A DNA stretch of 64,000 nucleotides from Mycobacterium sp. GA-0227b. Lineage in GTDB: Bacteria; Actinomycetota; Actinomycetes; Mycobacteriales; Mycobacteriaceae. A program made the position numbers and the translations under genes. Positions 27,622 to 37,174 of the stretch are shown here, piece after piece (position 1 is the first letter of the stretch; each line of letters begins with the position of its first letter). The notes under the pieces were generated by a model. That model had not been told where the DNA came from. It did not search any database and saw only the letters and a program-made list of their open reading frames with translations. Where the stretch lies: positions 1 to 64,000 of the forward strand of contig NZ_LQIK01000031.1 of the NCBI RefSeq assembly GCF_001499855.1, written 5' to 3'.

Positions 27622-28049
27622 CAGTCGTAGATGACGGCCAGGCCGCGGCGCTGAAGGTCGGCCAGGGTGTCCCGCATGGCTTGAATCTGTTCGGGTGAGT
27701 GTCCTGCCCAGTCCGTGATCTCGCCGACGATCCGCACGGGCTCGCGGGTCCGGTAGGAGCGCGTCGGATTGCCGGGCAGCTTCTTGTCCGTGACGTTCGG
27801 GTCGTCCTCCACTGGGCCTTGTGGTTCCACGATGTAGATGCGGCCCCGACCGTCGCCTGCCGCGAACTCCGCTCCCCACACGGCGGCGTCCAACGTCTGG
27901 GTCACGTAGACGTGGTTCGAGATACGTCCCTCCTCGAAGTTCGACGGACGCCCGGGTACCAGCAGATCGCCCACCGACAGGTCGGCCTTGGTGCCGTGCA
28001 GGAAAGCGCCAGACTCGTGAACTTCGAATGGTTTTGGCGTGCTGGGCAC
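27621..28049 (-). CDS. arr: Rifampicin ADP-ribosyltransferase
   Basis: Arr enzyme (142 residues) that transfers ADP-ribose from NAD to rifamycins and inactivates them. The sequence is close to the M. smegmatis Arr I remember: PFEVHESGAFLHGTKADL, ISNHVYVTQTLDAAVWGAE and VEDDPNVTDKKLPGNPTRSYRT are all in place, including the catalytic-site HGT and the late acidic VGEITDWAG. The GTG start at 28049 is supported by ATGGAGGAG just upstream and gives the family length. It is chromosomal with ordinary neighbours, so this is intrinsic resistance and not an integron cassette. Confidence 0.95.
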   Translation of the reverse strand: MPSTPKPFEVHESGAFLHGTKADLSVGDLLVPGRPSNFEEGRISNHVYVTQTLDAAVWGAEFAAGDGRGRIYIVEPQGPVEDDPNVTDKKLPGNPTRSYRTREPVRIVGEITDWAGHSPEQIQAMRDTLADLQRRGLAVIYD

Positions 28050-28153
28050 TGTGCTCCTCCATCTATTGCGGTCGCGGCCGGACGATTGTGCAGCACACCC
28101 GGGGCCTTGCCGCAAGCCCCACCCTCTGTCGTACAGTGAGAGTGGGAACAAGC

Positions 28154-28900
28154 TCATTGATCGGCGCGCTCGAAGTGTTGATAGTCCTTCGGGGTCTGCC
28201 AGTCACCGCCCCAGCGCCAGCCGCGGCTGGTGAAGATCCGCACCGCCGGATCGCCGTCGTGTAGCAGTCCGGGGTCGACACGGTGGCGGTCGAGGTAGGG
28301 CCTGGCATTGGCCGGTTGGAAGTCGCCCGAGCTGTCGACGTAAGGATTGAGAAGCGGATTGATGTCGATGGCCCGGCCGTAGGCGTGTAGTGACCAGTTG
28401 CCGGTTCCCGGGATGTCGCGGCAGTTGAACGCCGAGGTGTTGTTGTCGCGCATGGACAGTTCGTCGTCGGCGCGCGGATATTTGTCGGGCGTGCGCATCT
28501 TCTCGATGGGATAGCGGATTTGGCGCAGCTGCTCGAAGATTTCGATGACCTCCGGGACCAGGTCTTCGTGGACGATCAGGTCTCCGCGGTGAGTCTGGCC
28601 GTCCATTCCGAGGTGGTCGATCTCGACTCGCCGCAACTGCGCTGGCTCGAGAGGGCAACCGGGACGCCAACTTTCACCGAGTTCGGCGGCGGTGACGGTC
28701 ATTACCCGGGCGGGCGCTGGTGACGGTGTGGTCGGTGACGGCGGCGGGGCGGCGGCGGCCGGTGACGGAGTGGTCGTGCTCGGCGGCGAGGTGGGTGCGG
28801 GCGGTGTCGGCTCGGCGGCGCACTGCACGAGGAGTGCGCTGGCTGCTGTGATGGCGGCCAATCTCCGGACTGCGTGACCTCGTGAAAAGTGGTGTCGCAT
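28154..28900 (-). CDS. M15-family peptidase lipoprotein (D,D-/L,D-carboxypeptidase-like)
   Basis: A 248-residue exported protein with a lipoprotein signal (lipobox LVQC), a Pro/Ser/Thr-rich linker and a zinc M15 peptidase domain. Zinc-site motifs are SLHAYGRAIDINP (H-x6-D) and the C-terminal YQHFE. This family trims peptide cross-links of peptidoglycan. The gene lies three bases after an N-acetylmuramoyl-L-alanine amidase gene on the same strand, so the two wall-cleaving enzymes form an operon. Confidence 0.82.
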   Translation of the reverse strand: MRHHFSRGHAVRRLAAITAASALLVQCAAEPTPPAPTSPPSTTTPSPAAAAPPPSPTTPSPAPARVMTVTAAELGESWRPGCPLEPAQLRRVEIDHLGMDGQTHRGDLIVHEDLVPEVIEIFEQLRQIRYPIEKMRTPDKYPRADDELSMRDNNTSAFNCRDIPGTGNWSLHAYGRAIDINPLLNPYVDSSGDFQPANARPYLDRHRVDPGLLHDGDPAVRIFTSRGWRWGGDWQTPKDYQHFERADQ

Positions 28901-28903
28901 GCG

Positions 28904-29599
28904 CTATCGCAGACCGGCTTCGATGTCGGCGACGGCCGCGGACGCCGCTGGCCCGCAGATGGTGTGGAGGTCGACGGGGCCGGCGGAACGGAGCTGTTCG
29001 ATGCGATTCTCGAGGTCCCCCGAGGTGACATGCGCGTAGAGGTTGGCGCCCGGGCATGAGGTGTCAGGGCTGGCGTCGCGGTGACCGGCCAATGTATCGG
29101 TTGGAATGCCGAATCGTTCTGCGGCCCAGGCGAATGCAAGCGCAGCACCGTTGAGCTGTTCTTCGGTGATCGGATCTTCGTCGAAGTTGCCTTCGCAGAC
29201 GACGAGGAAGTGGCCGGTCGGGTCGTAGTTCGTCGCGGTGTCGCCGACGAGCTCGGGCTTCCGCAGCTCGTAAATGTTGCCGTTGCGGTCGACGCTGAGG
29301 TGATAGGCGATGTCGATCCAGCCGTGGGTGTCCTGGTGGTAGTGCTGATGCTGGCGGAGACGAGCCGGCGCGTTGGCGTTGTCCCCGAGCGTCACCGCGG
29401 TGTGGTGGATCGTCATCCGGACGGGTGTGTGGAGCCTGCCGCCCGGGCGGGGCGGATTGGCGCCCCACGCGTCACGACACAACACAGTGTGGGACGGGGT
29501 CGCGGACGCGGTGGGTTCCGCCGAGCAGGCGGTGGCGGCCGCCGCCAGGCCGGCCAGCTGCAGGAGACGGCGCCGGCTGAGCGCGAGGCGGCTGTCCAT
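28904..29599 (-). CDS. Lipoprotein N-acetylmuramoyl-L-alanine amidase (PGRP-type), paralog 2
   Basis: A 231-residue zinc amidase with a twin-arginine lipoprotein signal (SRRRLLQLAGLAAAATAC). The catalytic domain follows directly (CRDAWGANPPRPGG, MTIHHTA, GHRDASPDTSCPG). It is collinear with the amidase at 18426-19265 over nearly all of the domain, with a shorter linker, so the two arose by duplication. It is paired with the M15 peptidase gene, which starts three bases after its stop. Confidence 0.88.
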   Translation of the reverse strand: MDSRLALSRRRLLQLAGLAAAATACSAEPTASATPSHTVLCRDAWGANPPRPGGRLHTPVRMTIHHTAVTLGDNANAPARLRQHQHYHQDTHGWIDIAYHLSVDRNGNIYELRKPELVGDTATNYDPTGHFLVVCEGNFDEDPITEEQLNGAALAFAWAAERFGIPTDTLAGHRDASPDTSCPGANLYAHVTSGDLENRIEQLRSAGPVDLHTICGPAASAAVADIEAGLR

Positions 29600-29724
29600 G
29601 TGGTGAGGATACGGACCAGCGGGGCTGGGCGTCGGCCGTCGAGGGATTCATCGGTAGCGGCTTTTCGCATATTCTTCGTGCCTGAGCGGCAGAGCCGCCG
29701 GCCGCTGGCGATGGAGAGGTTCGA

Positions 29725-31137
29725 GTGCGAATCAGGTTGATGGCCGCGATCGCTGGTGTCGCGCTATGCCTGACGAGCTGCGCTCAGACCACCCTCGACG
29801 GCCGTGCGACCTCGATGCTGTTCAACCCCGAACGCGTCGGCGGCCTGCCCGTCGGCGAGGGTCCCAGTGGTCCGCGGCCGAACGCGCCGAAACCTGTCGG
29901 CACTGTCGAGAACACCGACGGCGGCGCCATGGACCAGCTGGCGTTGTTGGCGGTCAACGACATTCAAGGATTCTGGGAGAAGAACTTCGACAAGTATCTG
30001 TCCGGCGACTTCACGCCGATCGACACCTTTGTGTCGTACGACTCCACCGACGCCGACAGCCCGGTCGTATGCCAGTCAGAGACTTACGAGTTGGCGGGTG
30101 CGTTCTATTGCATCGGCGACAAGTTGATCGCCTGGGACCGCGGCCAGGCGCTGCCGGTGGCGGCCGAGTTCTTCGGCGACATGGGCGTTGTCGGGGTGAT
30201 CGCCCACGAGTACGGCCACGCGCTGCAGCGGATGGCTGGGCTGATCGCCGAGGGCGCACCGGTTCTGGTCGCCGAGCAGCAGGCGGACTGCTTCGCCGGT
30301 GTGTATCTGCGGTCGGTGGCTGCCGGGCAGTCGCCGCGGTTTACCTTGAGCACGGGTGAGGGATTGAACCGGGTGCTCGCCGGCGTCATCTACCTGCGCG
30401 ACCCGTTGACCCCCGCTGCGGCCGGCGATCCACACGGCTCCGCGCTCGACCGGATCAGCGCGTTCCAGATGGGTTTCAGCGGCGGGGCCGACCAGTGCGC
30501 CGCGATCGACGTCGACGAGATCGTGCGGCGACAGGGCGACCTGCCGCAGCACATGGTCTTCGACAAGTACGGCGAACCGGTGCTCGACAGCACGATCGAC
30601 GAGGCCACGATCGAGTCGTTGATGGACGTGCTGACCGGAATCTTCCGGCCTTCGGATGCGCCGGCCCTGTCCACCGATCCGGCCGGGTGCGGAGTCGCGG
30701 CAGAACCGACGTCATATTGCGCTGACGACAACACAATTCACGTCGACATGCCTGCACTGGAGGCGGCCGGCGAACCGAAAAACGAAGAGGAGGACCGGGT
30801 TCTGGTGCAGGGCGACAACACCGCGATCTCCATGGTGACGTCGCGGTATGCGCTGGCCGTGCAGCAAGAGCGAGGCGTTGCGCTCGATACCCCGGTCGCC
30901 GCATTGCGAACGGCGTGCCTGACGGGCGTGGCGCAGGGCCGGATGACGGAGGAAAGCGGGTCGGAGTTGGTGTTGACGGCGGGTGACACCGACGAGGCGG
31001 TCGCGGGCTTGCTGACCAACGGCATCGTGGCGAGCGATGTCAACGGGCGACCCGCACCGGCGGGGTTCACGCGCATCCTGGCGTATCGGCTCGGCCTGTC
31101 CAGTGAGGTCGACGAGTGCTTCGAGCGGTTCGAGTAG
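29725..31137 (+). CDS. Zinc metalloprotease-like lipoprotein (HEYGH)
   Basis: A 470-residue lipoprotein (signal with lipobox LTSC, Cys19). A metalloprotease motif HEYGH lies at residues 161-165, and the following EQQADCFAG supplies the third-ligand glutamate/aspartate region expected of neutral zinc metallopeptidases (YpfJ/LpqM-like). Cysteines are spread over the domain and probably form disulfides outside the cell. Start at GTG 29725 with GGAGAGG upstream. A DUF4333-type gene follows 22 bases later. Confidence 0.8.
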   Translation: MRIRLMAAIAGVALCLTSCAQTTLDGRATSMLFNPERVGGLPVGEGPSGPRPNAPKPVGTVENTDGGAMDQLALLAVNDIQGFWEKNFDKYLSGDFTPIDTFVSYDSTDADSPVVCQSETYELAGAFYCIGDKLIAWDRGQALPVAAEFFGDMGVVGVIAHEYGHALQRMAGLIAEGAPVLVAEQQADCFAGVYLRSVAAGQSPRFTLSTGEGLNRVLAGVIYLRDPLTPAAAGDPHGSALDRISAFQMGFSGGADQCAAIDVDEIVRRQGDLPQHMVFDKYGEPVLDSTIDEATIESLMDVLTGIFRPSDAPALSTDPAGCGVAAEPTSYCADDNTIHVDMPALEAAGEPKNEEEDRVLVQGDNTAISMVTSRYALAVQQERGVALDTPVAALRTACLTGVAQGRMTEESGSELVLTAGDTDEAVAGLLTNGIVASDVNGRPAPAGFTRILAYRLGLSSEVDECFERFE

Positions 31138-31159
31138 CCATGACTTCGGCGAGTAAACC

Positions 31160-31720
31160 GTGACCGGCCCGCCTCGGCAGGGGCCGGGGGAGCCGTGGTG
31201 GGCGCGTCCCGGCGGTGCGCCGCCGCCGAGACGGCCGCAGGGGCACCCGCCACCGCGACCGGCCGGTCCGCCGCCGCAGCCGTGGCGACAGGCGCCACCA
31301 AAGCAGTACACGCCGCCGCCGGTTCCGCCGGCGCAGCACGCCCCGCAGACGCGGCCGCCGCGGCCGCCCGCACCGGTAGCTCCCCGTGGATCAGGGCGGG
31401 GAATGGTGGTGTTGGGCGGACTCGCCGTCGTCGTCATAGCAGTGGTTGTGATGGTCGCGGTGTGGGCGTTCGGGGGTTTCGACGGCAAGGTGCTCGACGT
31501 GCGTCAGGCCGAGGCGGGTGTGGCGCAGATACTGAGCGACCCGATTTACGGTTACGGCGCGAACGATGTCACGGCCGTCGAGTGCAACGGCGGTGAGAAC
31601 CCGAAAGTCGAAGCAGGCAAGGGATTTAACTGCCAGGTCAGCCTCAACGGTGTGCAGCGGCAGGTTGCGGTCGTCTTCCGCGACGACGCGGGCACGTATG
31701 AGGTCGACGGGCCGCGATAG
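31160..31720 (+). CDS. Membrane-anchored DUF4333-type protein with Pro-rich head
   Basis: A 186-residue protein: 78 residues very rich in Pro, Gln and Arg, a single transmembrane helix (MVVLGGLAVVVIAVVVMVAVWAFGG), then an outer domain of about 80 residues with two cysteines (VECNGG and FNCQV), a DUF4333-like arrangement seen in many actinobacterial surface proteins. Function unknown. It may be co-transcribed with the metalloprotease lipoprotein. Confidence 0.72.
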   Translation: MTGPPRQGPGEPWWARPGGAPPPRRPQGHPPPRPAGPPPQPWRQAPPKQYTPPPVPPAQHAPQTRPPRPPAPVAPRGSGRGMVVLGGLAVVVIAVVVMVAVWAFGGFDGKVLDVRQAEAGVAQILSDPIYGYGANDVTAVECNGGENPKVEAGKGFNCQVSLNGVQRQVAVVFRDDAGTYEVDGPR

Positions 31721-31900
31721 CTCTCTGAATCCCTGGCGGGTCGCCCATAGCGCGGAGTAGGGGCGTCTGTGAGAGGATTCAGGCAATCGCATCGGCGTGA
31801 CGGTGCAATTCGCGGGGGATCCGCCTGGCTCACACCGATGGAGTTGTGTCGGTCGGCGCCTCGTCACGCCCGAAGAAGTCTGGGGATGTTTGGAGTTTCC

Positions 31901-33643
31901 ATGTCCGCTCACAGAATCACTGAAAACGACGCTGCCGTCTCGCCGATCGCGGCGGTATTCGTCTGGCTCGGCGGTGCCGAGCGGCGTGAGCTTGCCCGCC
32001 GCGACGAGCGGTCCACCCTCGTCATTGCGGGAGCGGTGGTGCTGCTCGTCGCGCTATTGGCATGGTCGGTCGCGGCTTTCGCTCTGGCTGGATCGACCTC
32101 CTGGCCGGTCGTGGCAGTCATCGCGGCGACGCTCGTGGTCGGATTGCTGGTGGGCGCGGTGAGCCGCGCGATCGCATCGGGCGCGGTCCGCGGCCGGCCC
32201 AATCTCGCGGGGCGCGCTGCCGTGGCGGTTGTCGTCGGCATCGTGGTCGGCGAACTCGCCGCCATGGCGTTGTTCTCTGGGTCGATCGATCGGGTGCTCG
32301 ATGAGGAGACCGCCCGCAGCGCCGAAGCCTCACCGGCGGTGGCGAAGACGGCAGCCGACCTGGACCGCAGCCGCGCGGCGCGAGGTGCGCTCGACGACGC
32401 CGTCGAGCAGGCGCTGCAGCGTCGCCAGGAGGCGCTGGTGGTGGCGCGCTGCGAATTCAACCCGAGGCCCGACTGCCCGCAGACCTCCATCACCGGAGTG
32501 CCGGGTTTAGGTCCCGAAGCTCAGACGGCGGACGACTTCCTCGCCGACGCCCAGCGTCAGCTGGACGACGCATTGGCTGAGCAGGAGTTGCAGGCGCCTG
32601 CGCTGGACGCTCAGATCGCCGCCGATGAGCAGGCGCTGACGCAGGCCCGCGAGGCGGCCGCATTAGAGGGGGATCGAGGGCTGGGCGCTCGCTGGGTCGC
32701 GATGAACGAATACACGTCGGCCGATATGGGCGCGCTGACGTTGAGGTTGCTCGTCGTCGGTTTCTTCGTGCTGCTGTGCTTGCTGCCGCTGATCCTGCGC
32801 CTGTGGCGTGGCGAGACGTCGCAGGACCGGGGGATAGCCGCTGACGTCGAGCGGGACAGTGCCGAGCTGGATGCCGACACTGCGATCGCGGTGAAGCGGG
32901 CAGAGGTTCGTGCGGCGATTGACAACATGTGGGCCGAACAGCAACTCACCAGTGCGCGCCTTGCGATCGAGGCGCAGAACGAGATCGACCGCGAGCAGCA
33001 ACGCCGTCGAGTCATCGAAGCGATCGAGTCTGCGGCACCGGTCCGGGCGGAGCGCCTAGCCGAGCCTGCGGTTGAAGATGTGTACTTGCCGATCGCTGCC
33101 GAGGCGGAAGCGGTGAGTCTCGAGTTGCCGGTCGCGCCCGAGGAGCCTGTCGACGAGCATGCGGCTCTCGACGAAACTCCGAATCTTCCGGCGCGCGAGG
33201 AGCGTCGCGTTGTCGCGCCATCCGGTGAGGCCGGTCGTCCGCTGATCCCGGCGATTCCGGACGTCACGAAGGCTGCCGCACGGTGGCTCCGCCCGTTGGT
33301 GCCGCCGATCATCGTCAGCGCGATCGACACCACCACGCGACCGCTGCGGGGTGCGCGGCAGATCCTCGAGGAGACCGAAGAGATTCACTTCTCGCTCCGG
33401 CGTAGCCGCAAGGTGACGCTCCACTCTGAGGAAGGTGACGACGTGTCGGGGTCCTCCACCGAGGCTGAGGGATGGTCCCCGGCGGAAGACGACGATTGTG
33501 ACTACCGCGGTCACGGCCGGCTCGATGACCGTGTGCGGCATCGGTCGTTGGCCGAGAGTGAAGGTCAGGGTGAACTGAACCGGGGTGGCACGTATGAACT
33601 GAGTGGATCCCGCGGACCACGGCAACTTCCGCCAGGGCGATAG
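31901..33643 (+). CDS. DUF4407 membrane protein with coiled-coil
   Basis: A 580-residue protein. Three transmembrane helices lie in the first 130 residues, followed by an external segment rich in Glu/Ala/Gln that would form coiled coil (about 140-270, with two Cys). A fourth helix (LLVVGFFVLLCLLPLILRLW) and a long charged cytoplasmic tail with a second coiled coil complete the DUF4407 layout. The ATG at 31901 has TTTGGAG six bases upstream. The last 80 residues are acidic then low-complexity basic and may not be conserved. Function unknown. Confidence 0.72.
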   Translation: MSAHRITENDAAVSPIAAVFVWLGGAERRELARRDERSTLVIAGAVVLLVALLAWSVAAFALAGSTSWPVVAVIAATLVVGLLVGAVSRAIASGAVRGRPNLAGRAAVAVVVGIVVGELAAMALFSGSIDRVLDEETARSAEASPAVAKTAADLDRSRAARGALDDAVEQALQRRQEALVVARCEFNPRPDCPQTSITGVPGLGPEAQTADDFLADAQRQLDDALAEQELQAPALDAQIAADEQALTQAREAAALEGDRGLGARWVAMNEYTSADMGALTLRLLVVGFFVLLCLLPLILRLWRGETSQDRGIAADVERDSAELDADTAIAVKRAEVRAAIDNMWAEQQLTSARLAIEAQNEIDREQQRRRVIEAIESAAPVRAERLAEPAVEDVYLPIAAEAEAVSLELPVAPEEPVDEHAALDETPNLPAREERRVVAPSGEAGRPLIPAIPDVTKAAARWLRPLVPPIIVSAIDTTTRPLRGARQILEETEEIHFSLRRSRKVTLHSEEGDDVSGSSTEAEGWSPAEDDDCDYRGHGRLDDRVRHRSLAESEGQGELNRGGTYELSGSRGPRQLPPGR

Positions 33644-33937
33644 GCGGGACGGAAGGGAAGTGCTGTGATCTCCCCTTCCAAGCACGTCTCAGCGATGTGG
33701 CCGTTGTCAGGCTCACGCCTCGACTTGACGGACGTCACATAGTTAGCTGCGCTTTGACGTATGCCACAGTTGGCTGCCCCTGGGCCGCATGCGGACGCAC
33801 TCCAGTCCAGCGGATTCGACCCGTTGAACTGCGGTTTCATACTCTAGGGCGGGCTGCGTTTAGAGCGTCACTGCCGCGTCGGCAAGCTGACAGCCATTTT
33901 GCTACGCGGTCGGGCGTGTCGGTAGGGTCCGCCTCCG
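33644..33937. other. Intergenic stretch, nothing recognised
   Basis: About 290 bases with no frame resembling a known protein and no clear hairpin; presumably contains the promoter of the next gene. Confidence 0.4.
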
Positions 33938-34564
33938 ATGGGAAGACACGGATTAGCCAAAACACGGCGACGGACGCCGTTGGCCCTAGTTGTGGGGGTC
34001 GTATCTGCGGCGACGTTGTTTGTTGTCGGCGCAGATAGTTATCCGCAGGTCGCTAGTGAGGCCCCGTGCTGCAGTGACATCGCGGCGTCGAAGCCGGCCG
34101 GCCCGCCGCCGGTAGCGACGCCGCCGATCGAGCTGAAAGCGGTTCCTGCGGCGCTGCCGCGGACGTTGCCCCATGGCGTTGCCAAAGAGACGGGGCTGCA
34201 GGTCAAAACGATCCTGACGGCCCGCGCGGTGAGTGCGAGGTTTCCCGAGATTCTCGATATCGGCGGGGTGCGCTCGGATCCCTTGAAGTGGCATCCGCAC
34301 GGGATGGCGATCGACGTGATGATCCCGAACGCTCGGTCGGCGGCCGGGATAGCGCTCGGGGACAGTGTCCTGGCGTATGTGCTGCAGAATGCGGAGCGCT
34401 TCGATCTGAATCACGTCATCTGGCGGCAGACCATCTACCGGCCCAACGGCTCGAAGAGAACGATGTCGGATCGCGGCGGGGACACCGCCAACCACTACGA
34501 CCATGTCCACATCGCTACCGACGGCGGCGGATACCCAGATGAGGGTCAGGTCTACCTGCGCTGA
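33938..34564 (+). CDS. Secreted ARB-07466-type (M15-like) wall protein
   Basis: A 208-residue exported protein with an N-terminal hydrophobic signal/anchor and a Pro-rich linker. The C-terminal domain carries WHPHGMAIDVMIP (H-x-x-G-x-A-x-D) and NHYDHVHIA, the two metal-ligand clusters of the ARB-07466/M15-related domain found in many mycobacterial secreted proteins. Probable role in peptidoglycan processing. It marks the last ordinary chromosomal gene before the defence island. Confidence 0.72.
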   Translation: MGRHGLAKTRRRTPLALVVGVVSAATLFVVGADSYPQVASEAPCCSDIAASKPAGPPPVATPPIELKAVPAALPRTLPHGVAKETGLQVKTILTARAVSARFPEILDIGGVRSDPLKWHPHGMAIDVMIPNARSAAGIALGDSVLAYVLQNAERFDLNHVIWRQTIYRPNGSKRTMSDRGGDTANHYDHVHIATDGGGYPDEGQVYLR

Positions 34565-34739
34565 GCCGCGGCCTCAGACGCCGACCGGTTCTTGGGCCAT
34601 GTGAAGTCGATGTTGGCTTCTCAGCTCAGGAGACCGCTCTGACGAGGTGTTGGTGGTCGGTTCGGTGAATGCCACATGAGACGGCGAATTCGCGCCGCAG
34701 TCGTCCGGTGAGCGGAAGCGGATGTTGGTTGACTTAGCG

Positions 34740-35923
34740 TCGTCTTGATTGGCTGCTTGACGGCCCACGACCAGAGCACGATTGCATGGTCGAGGTAGGC
34801 GGTGTCGAGCACGGCGACGGCATCGACCTGGGTGGTGAGGGCGGCAAAGCTGGTGAGTCTTCCTCGCCGTCGGCCGGCTTGGCGGATTTGGGATTGGACA
34901 GGTCGTCGATCCTAAGCTCGGCGTCTAGGAATTGATGGCGTGACGGGCGAGCGGGACGTCGATGTGGAGGCGGGAGTCGGTGAAGGAAGTCTTGAGCAGG
35001 GCGCGGCGGCACCGATGGCGTCGTTGAGTTGGCGGGCGACGCGGCGGCTCTGTTCGACTTCGTCGATCTGGTGGCCGACGAGTTCGAAGAAGCCGGTCAT
35101 AACCTTGCGTAGGGCGGGCAGGGGGTCGGCGACGGCGGCGACGTCGGCCTCGAACTCGGCGCGCTGATCGGGATCATTGATCATGCGCAGGAAGGCGCGG
35201 TGGAGTCGCGGCCCTTCGAGTCCCAGTCGGCCTGGTCGTCGGCATACATCTGGCGCTGGCGGTCGCGGTACTCGGTGTTGGAGTCAATGGGTTCGTCGAG
35301 GGCGGTGGTGGCGTGCTCGATCATAGTGCCGTACTGGCCGATGTCGGTGATGAGGCGTTCCATCTGTAGGGCGATGGCCGCGACCTCGTCGTAGCAATCG
35401 GTGACGTCGGGTTGGGGCCGGTGGCCGGCGTCGAGTTGGACGAGTTCTTCGTGCAGAGCAGCGATTTCGGCTTCGATGTGCTTGCGGACGCGGGGGGATC
35501 GTGAGCGACCGTGAGGTCGACTTTTCGAGCCGAGAGGCGATGCCGGTGATGGAGCCGCCGGTGGTGATGGTGTCCTGGCGGCGCATGCCGCGGAGGAAGT
35601 CCAGGGCGCGGCGGGCGTCCTGGGTGAGGTAGAAGACGTTGTGGTCGTGGCGTTCGTCGACGATGCGGTGCAGCCAGCCCTGGCGGCCCAGGACGTGATC
35701 AGGCCGAGGCCGGTCTGGGGGCGTCGAGGTCGGCGAGGTCGCGTTCGAGGCGAACGACGAGCTCTGTCTCGGGCACGGCGCCTTGGGCGAGGTGTCGCTC
35801 CATGAGCGTGGCATAGAGGCTTAGGTTGGTCGTGGCGAGCAGGCGGATGGCGCGGGAGCCTTGCAGGTCGCGGTCGAGCTCGAACAGTTCAGCTGCCGAC
35901 AGTTCTGCGTTGTCGTCGTGCAC
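34740..35923 (-). pseudogene. Decayed DUF3375 gene (Wadjet JetA/MukF-like)
   Basis: Joined across several frames the minus strand spells a DUF3375 protein. The head is SRAIRLLATTNLSLYATLMERHL then ETELVVRLERDL. Next come GWLHRIVDERHDHNVFYLT and RRALDFLRGM, and SITGIASRLE. Then VRKHIEAEIAALHEELVQLDAG leads to LHRAFLRMINDPDQRAEFEAD, and it ends with VARQLNDAI. DUF3375 is the kleisin-like JetA subunit of the Wadjet SMC anti-plasmid system. Frame changes occur near 35700, 35520, 35200 and 35000, and about 30 residues are missing before GWLH. No jetB, jetC or jetD is next to it. The likely start is GTG 35923. The gene cannot make a working protein. Confidence 0.7.
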
Positions 35924-36286
35924 CTGCGTCCCTCGACCTGTAGTTGGTCTGTCTGGACGGTCCAACATAGGCGACGGGAGGGGCAGCTCCTGTTGCAGAA
36001 AGTCGTGTCGGAAGCGAATTCGGCGACGCAAATGTTTGCCCACGTCAGTGGAATATTCTGATGCACAACGGAATCTGTGCAGCCAAGGCCTAGGCTGATA
36101 CTGCGTGAGTCAGGAGGCTTATGTGGCACATATGTACCTTGTAGATACAGCCAAGCGGCTAGCTCTAAACAACGTCCTCCGACTCTACGCTGACACCGGT
36201 TCGTCAGCTCGCCTGTGCCGAACTCTTGCGTCTCAGGCCGTTCAACATACGTGTCGCCCTTTTAACCTCTGGTCCTTGCTGGCAAT
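35924..36286. other. Gap between the jetA relic and the restriction genes
   Basis: About 360 bases of lower-GC sequence with stops in all frames and no recognisable domain. A stop codon lies 24 bases before the first restriction gene in its frame. It probably holds the promoter of the restriction pair. Confidence 0.4.
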
Positions 36287-37174
36287 GTGGCCCGAGTGCC
36301 CGCCTCATTCGCTGCTGACCTCTGCGGTTACAGGCTGGATCGCTCCGGCAACCTGACTGCTAACCCCAACACATCGGACGCACACGACACGCAATCCGTC
36401 GAGCTGGGTCGAGCTCTGTTCGCGCAATTGGGAGTTGCATCGGATTCCGTGGCGCCGACTGACCCCGGCACGTTACTCGAGGTCCAGCTCGTCAACTTCC
36501 TTCGTGACCTTCGGCCCGACCTTCACATCGACAAATCGCGGGCGGCGAAAGGGTTCAGCCAGTACGCGCATTTGGATGTCTTTCCCAACTTTCGTAGGAA
36601 CTTCGGCGATCTGCGTCCAGCGCTCGAGGATCTCGCGACACGCGTGAGAGCCGTCGATCTTGGAGTGCACCGGGCCGGTATCGAGCGAGACCTTGAAGCG
36701 CTGGCCGCAAGCACCGATACACAAGCGGCGCTCGTCGAAGACCTCGGCGAACAAATGCCCGAGGAATCATTGCTGCGAATAGATATTTCGGTGGCGATTC
36801 CGCATGAAGGCCAGCTCGATGAACTCGCAATCGCTATTTCGTCGAAGTGGTCGCTCAGAACGGATCGTGTCCAAGATCCGGTATCGCAAGGAAATAAGCT
36901 CGTGGCCCAAAGGCGCGGCATGATGCCACACTTCGGCGTTCTCACGATCGAACCCAGGCCAGCGATGCTCAAGATTCTTGCCGACGGATCCGGTGCCGTC
37001 GACTACGTCTATCACTTGGATCTGCCCGCGTTAGAGCGAACGATTGAAGCGGTCGCACAGAACAAGCCTGCGAACTGGTCGCCCAAGCGCACGTTTCGGC
37101 GTTTGATGACACAGCATCGTCTCCGGGACTTCGACCAACTAATCTACGAGGTGATGCGAGTTCCTAATGCCTGA
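36287..37174 (+). CDS. NgoMIV-like restriction endonuclease, subunit/paralog 1 (altered active site)
   Basis: A 295-residue protein of the NgoMIV/Cfr10I-type PD-(D/E)xK endonuclease group. Candidate active-site residues are Glu65 (GTLLE), Asp166 (LLRIDISV) and Ser185-Ser-Lys187 (ISSKWSLRTDRVQ). The position 14 residues after Lys, which is Glu in the family (E201 of NgoMIV as I recall) and in its neighbour, is Gln201 here, although the alignment DRVQ...RRG is gapless. The start is GTG 36287; an in-frame stop lies just upstream. Its 3' end overlaps the next gene's ATG by eight bases. NgoMIV cuts GCCGGC; the target here is unknown. It may be a structural or regulatory partner of the second enzyme. 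Confidence 0.78.
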   Translation: MARVPASFAADLCGYRLDRSGNLTANPNTSDAHDTQSVELGRALFAQLGVASDSVAPTDPGTLLEVQLVNFLRDLRPDLHIDKSRAAKGFSQYAHLDVFPNFRRNFGDLRPALEDLATRVRAVDLGVHRAGIERDLEALAASTDTQAALVEDLGEQMPEESLLRIDISVAIPHEGQLDELAIAISSKWSLRTDRVQDPVSQGNKLVAQRRGMMPHFGVLTIEPRPAMLKILADGSGAVDYVYHLDLPALERTIEAVAQNKPANWSPKRTFRRLMTQHRLRDFDQLIYEVMRVPNA

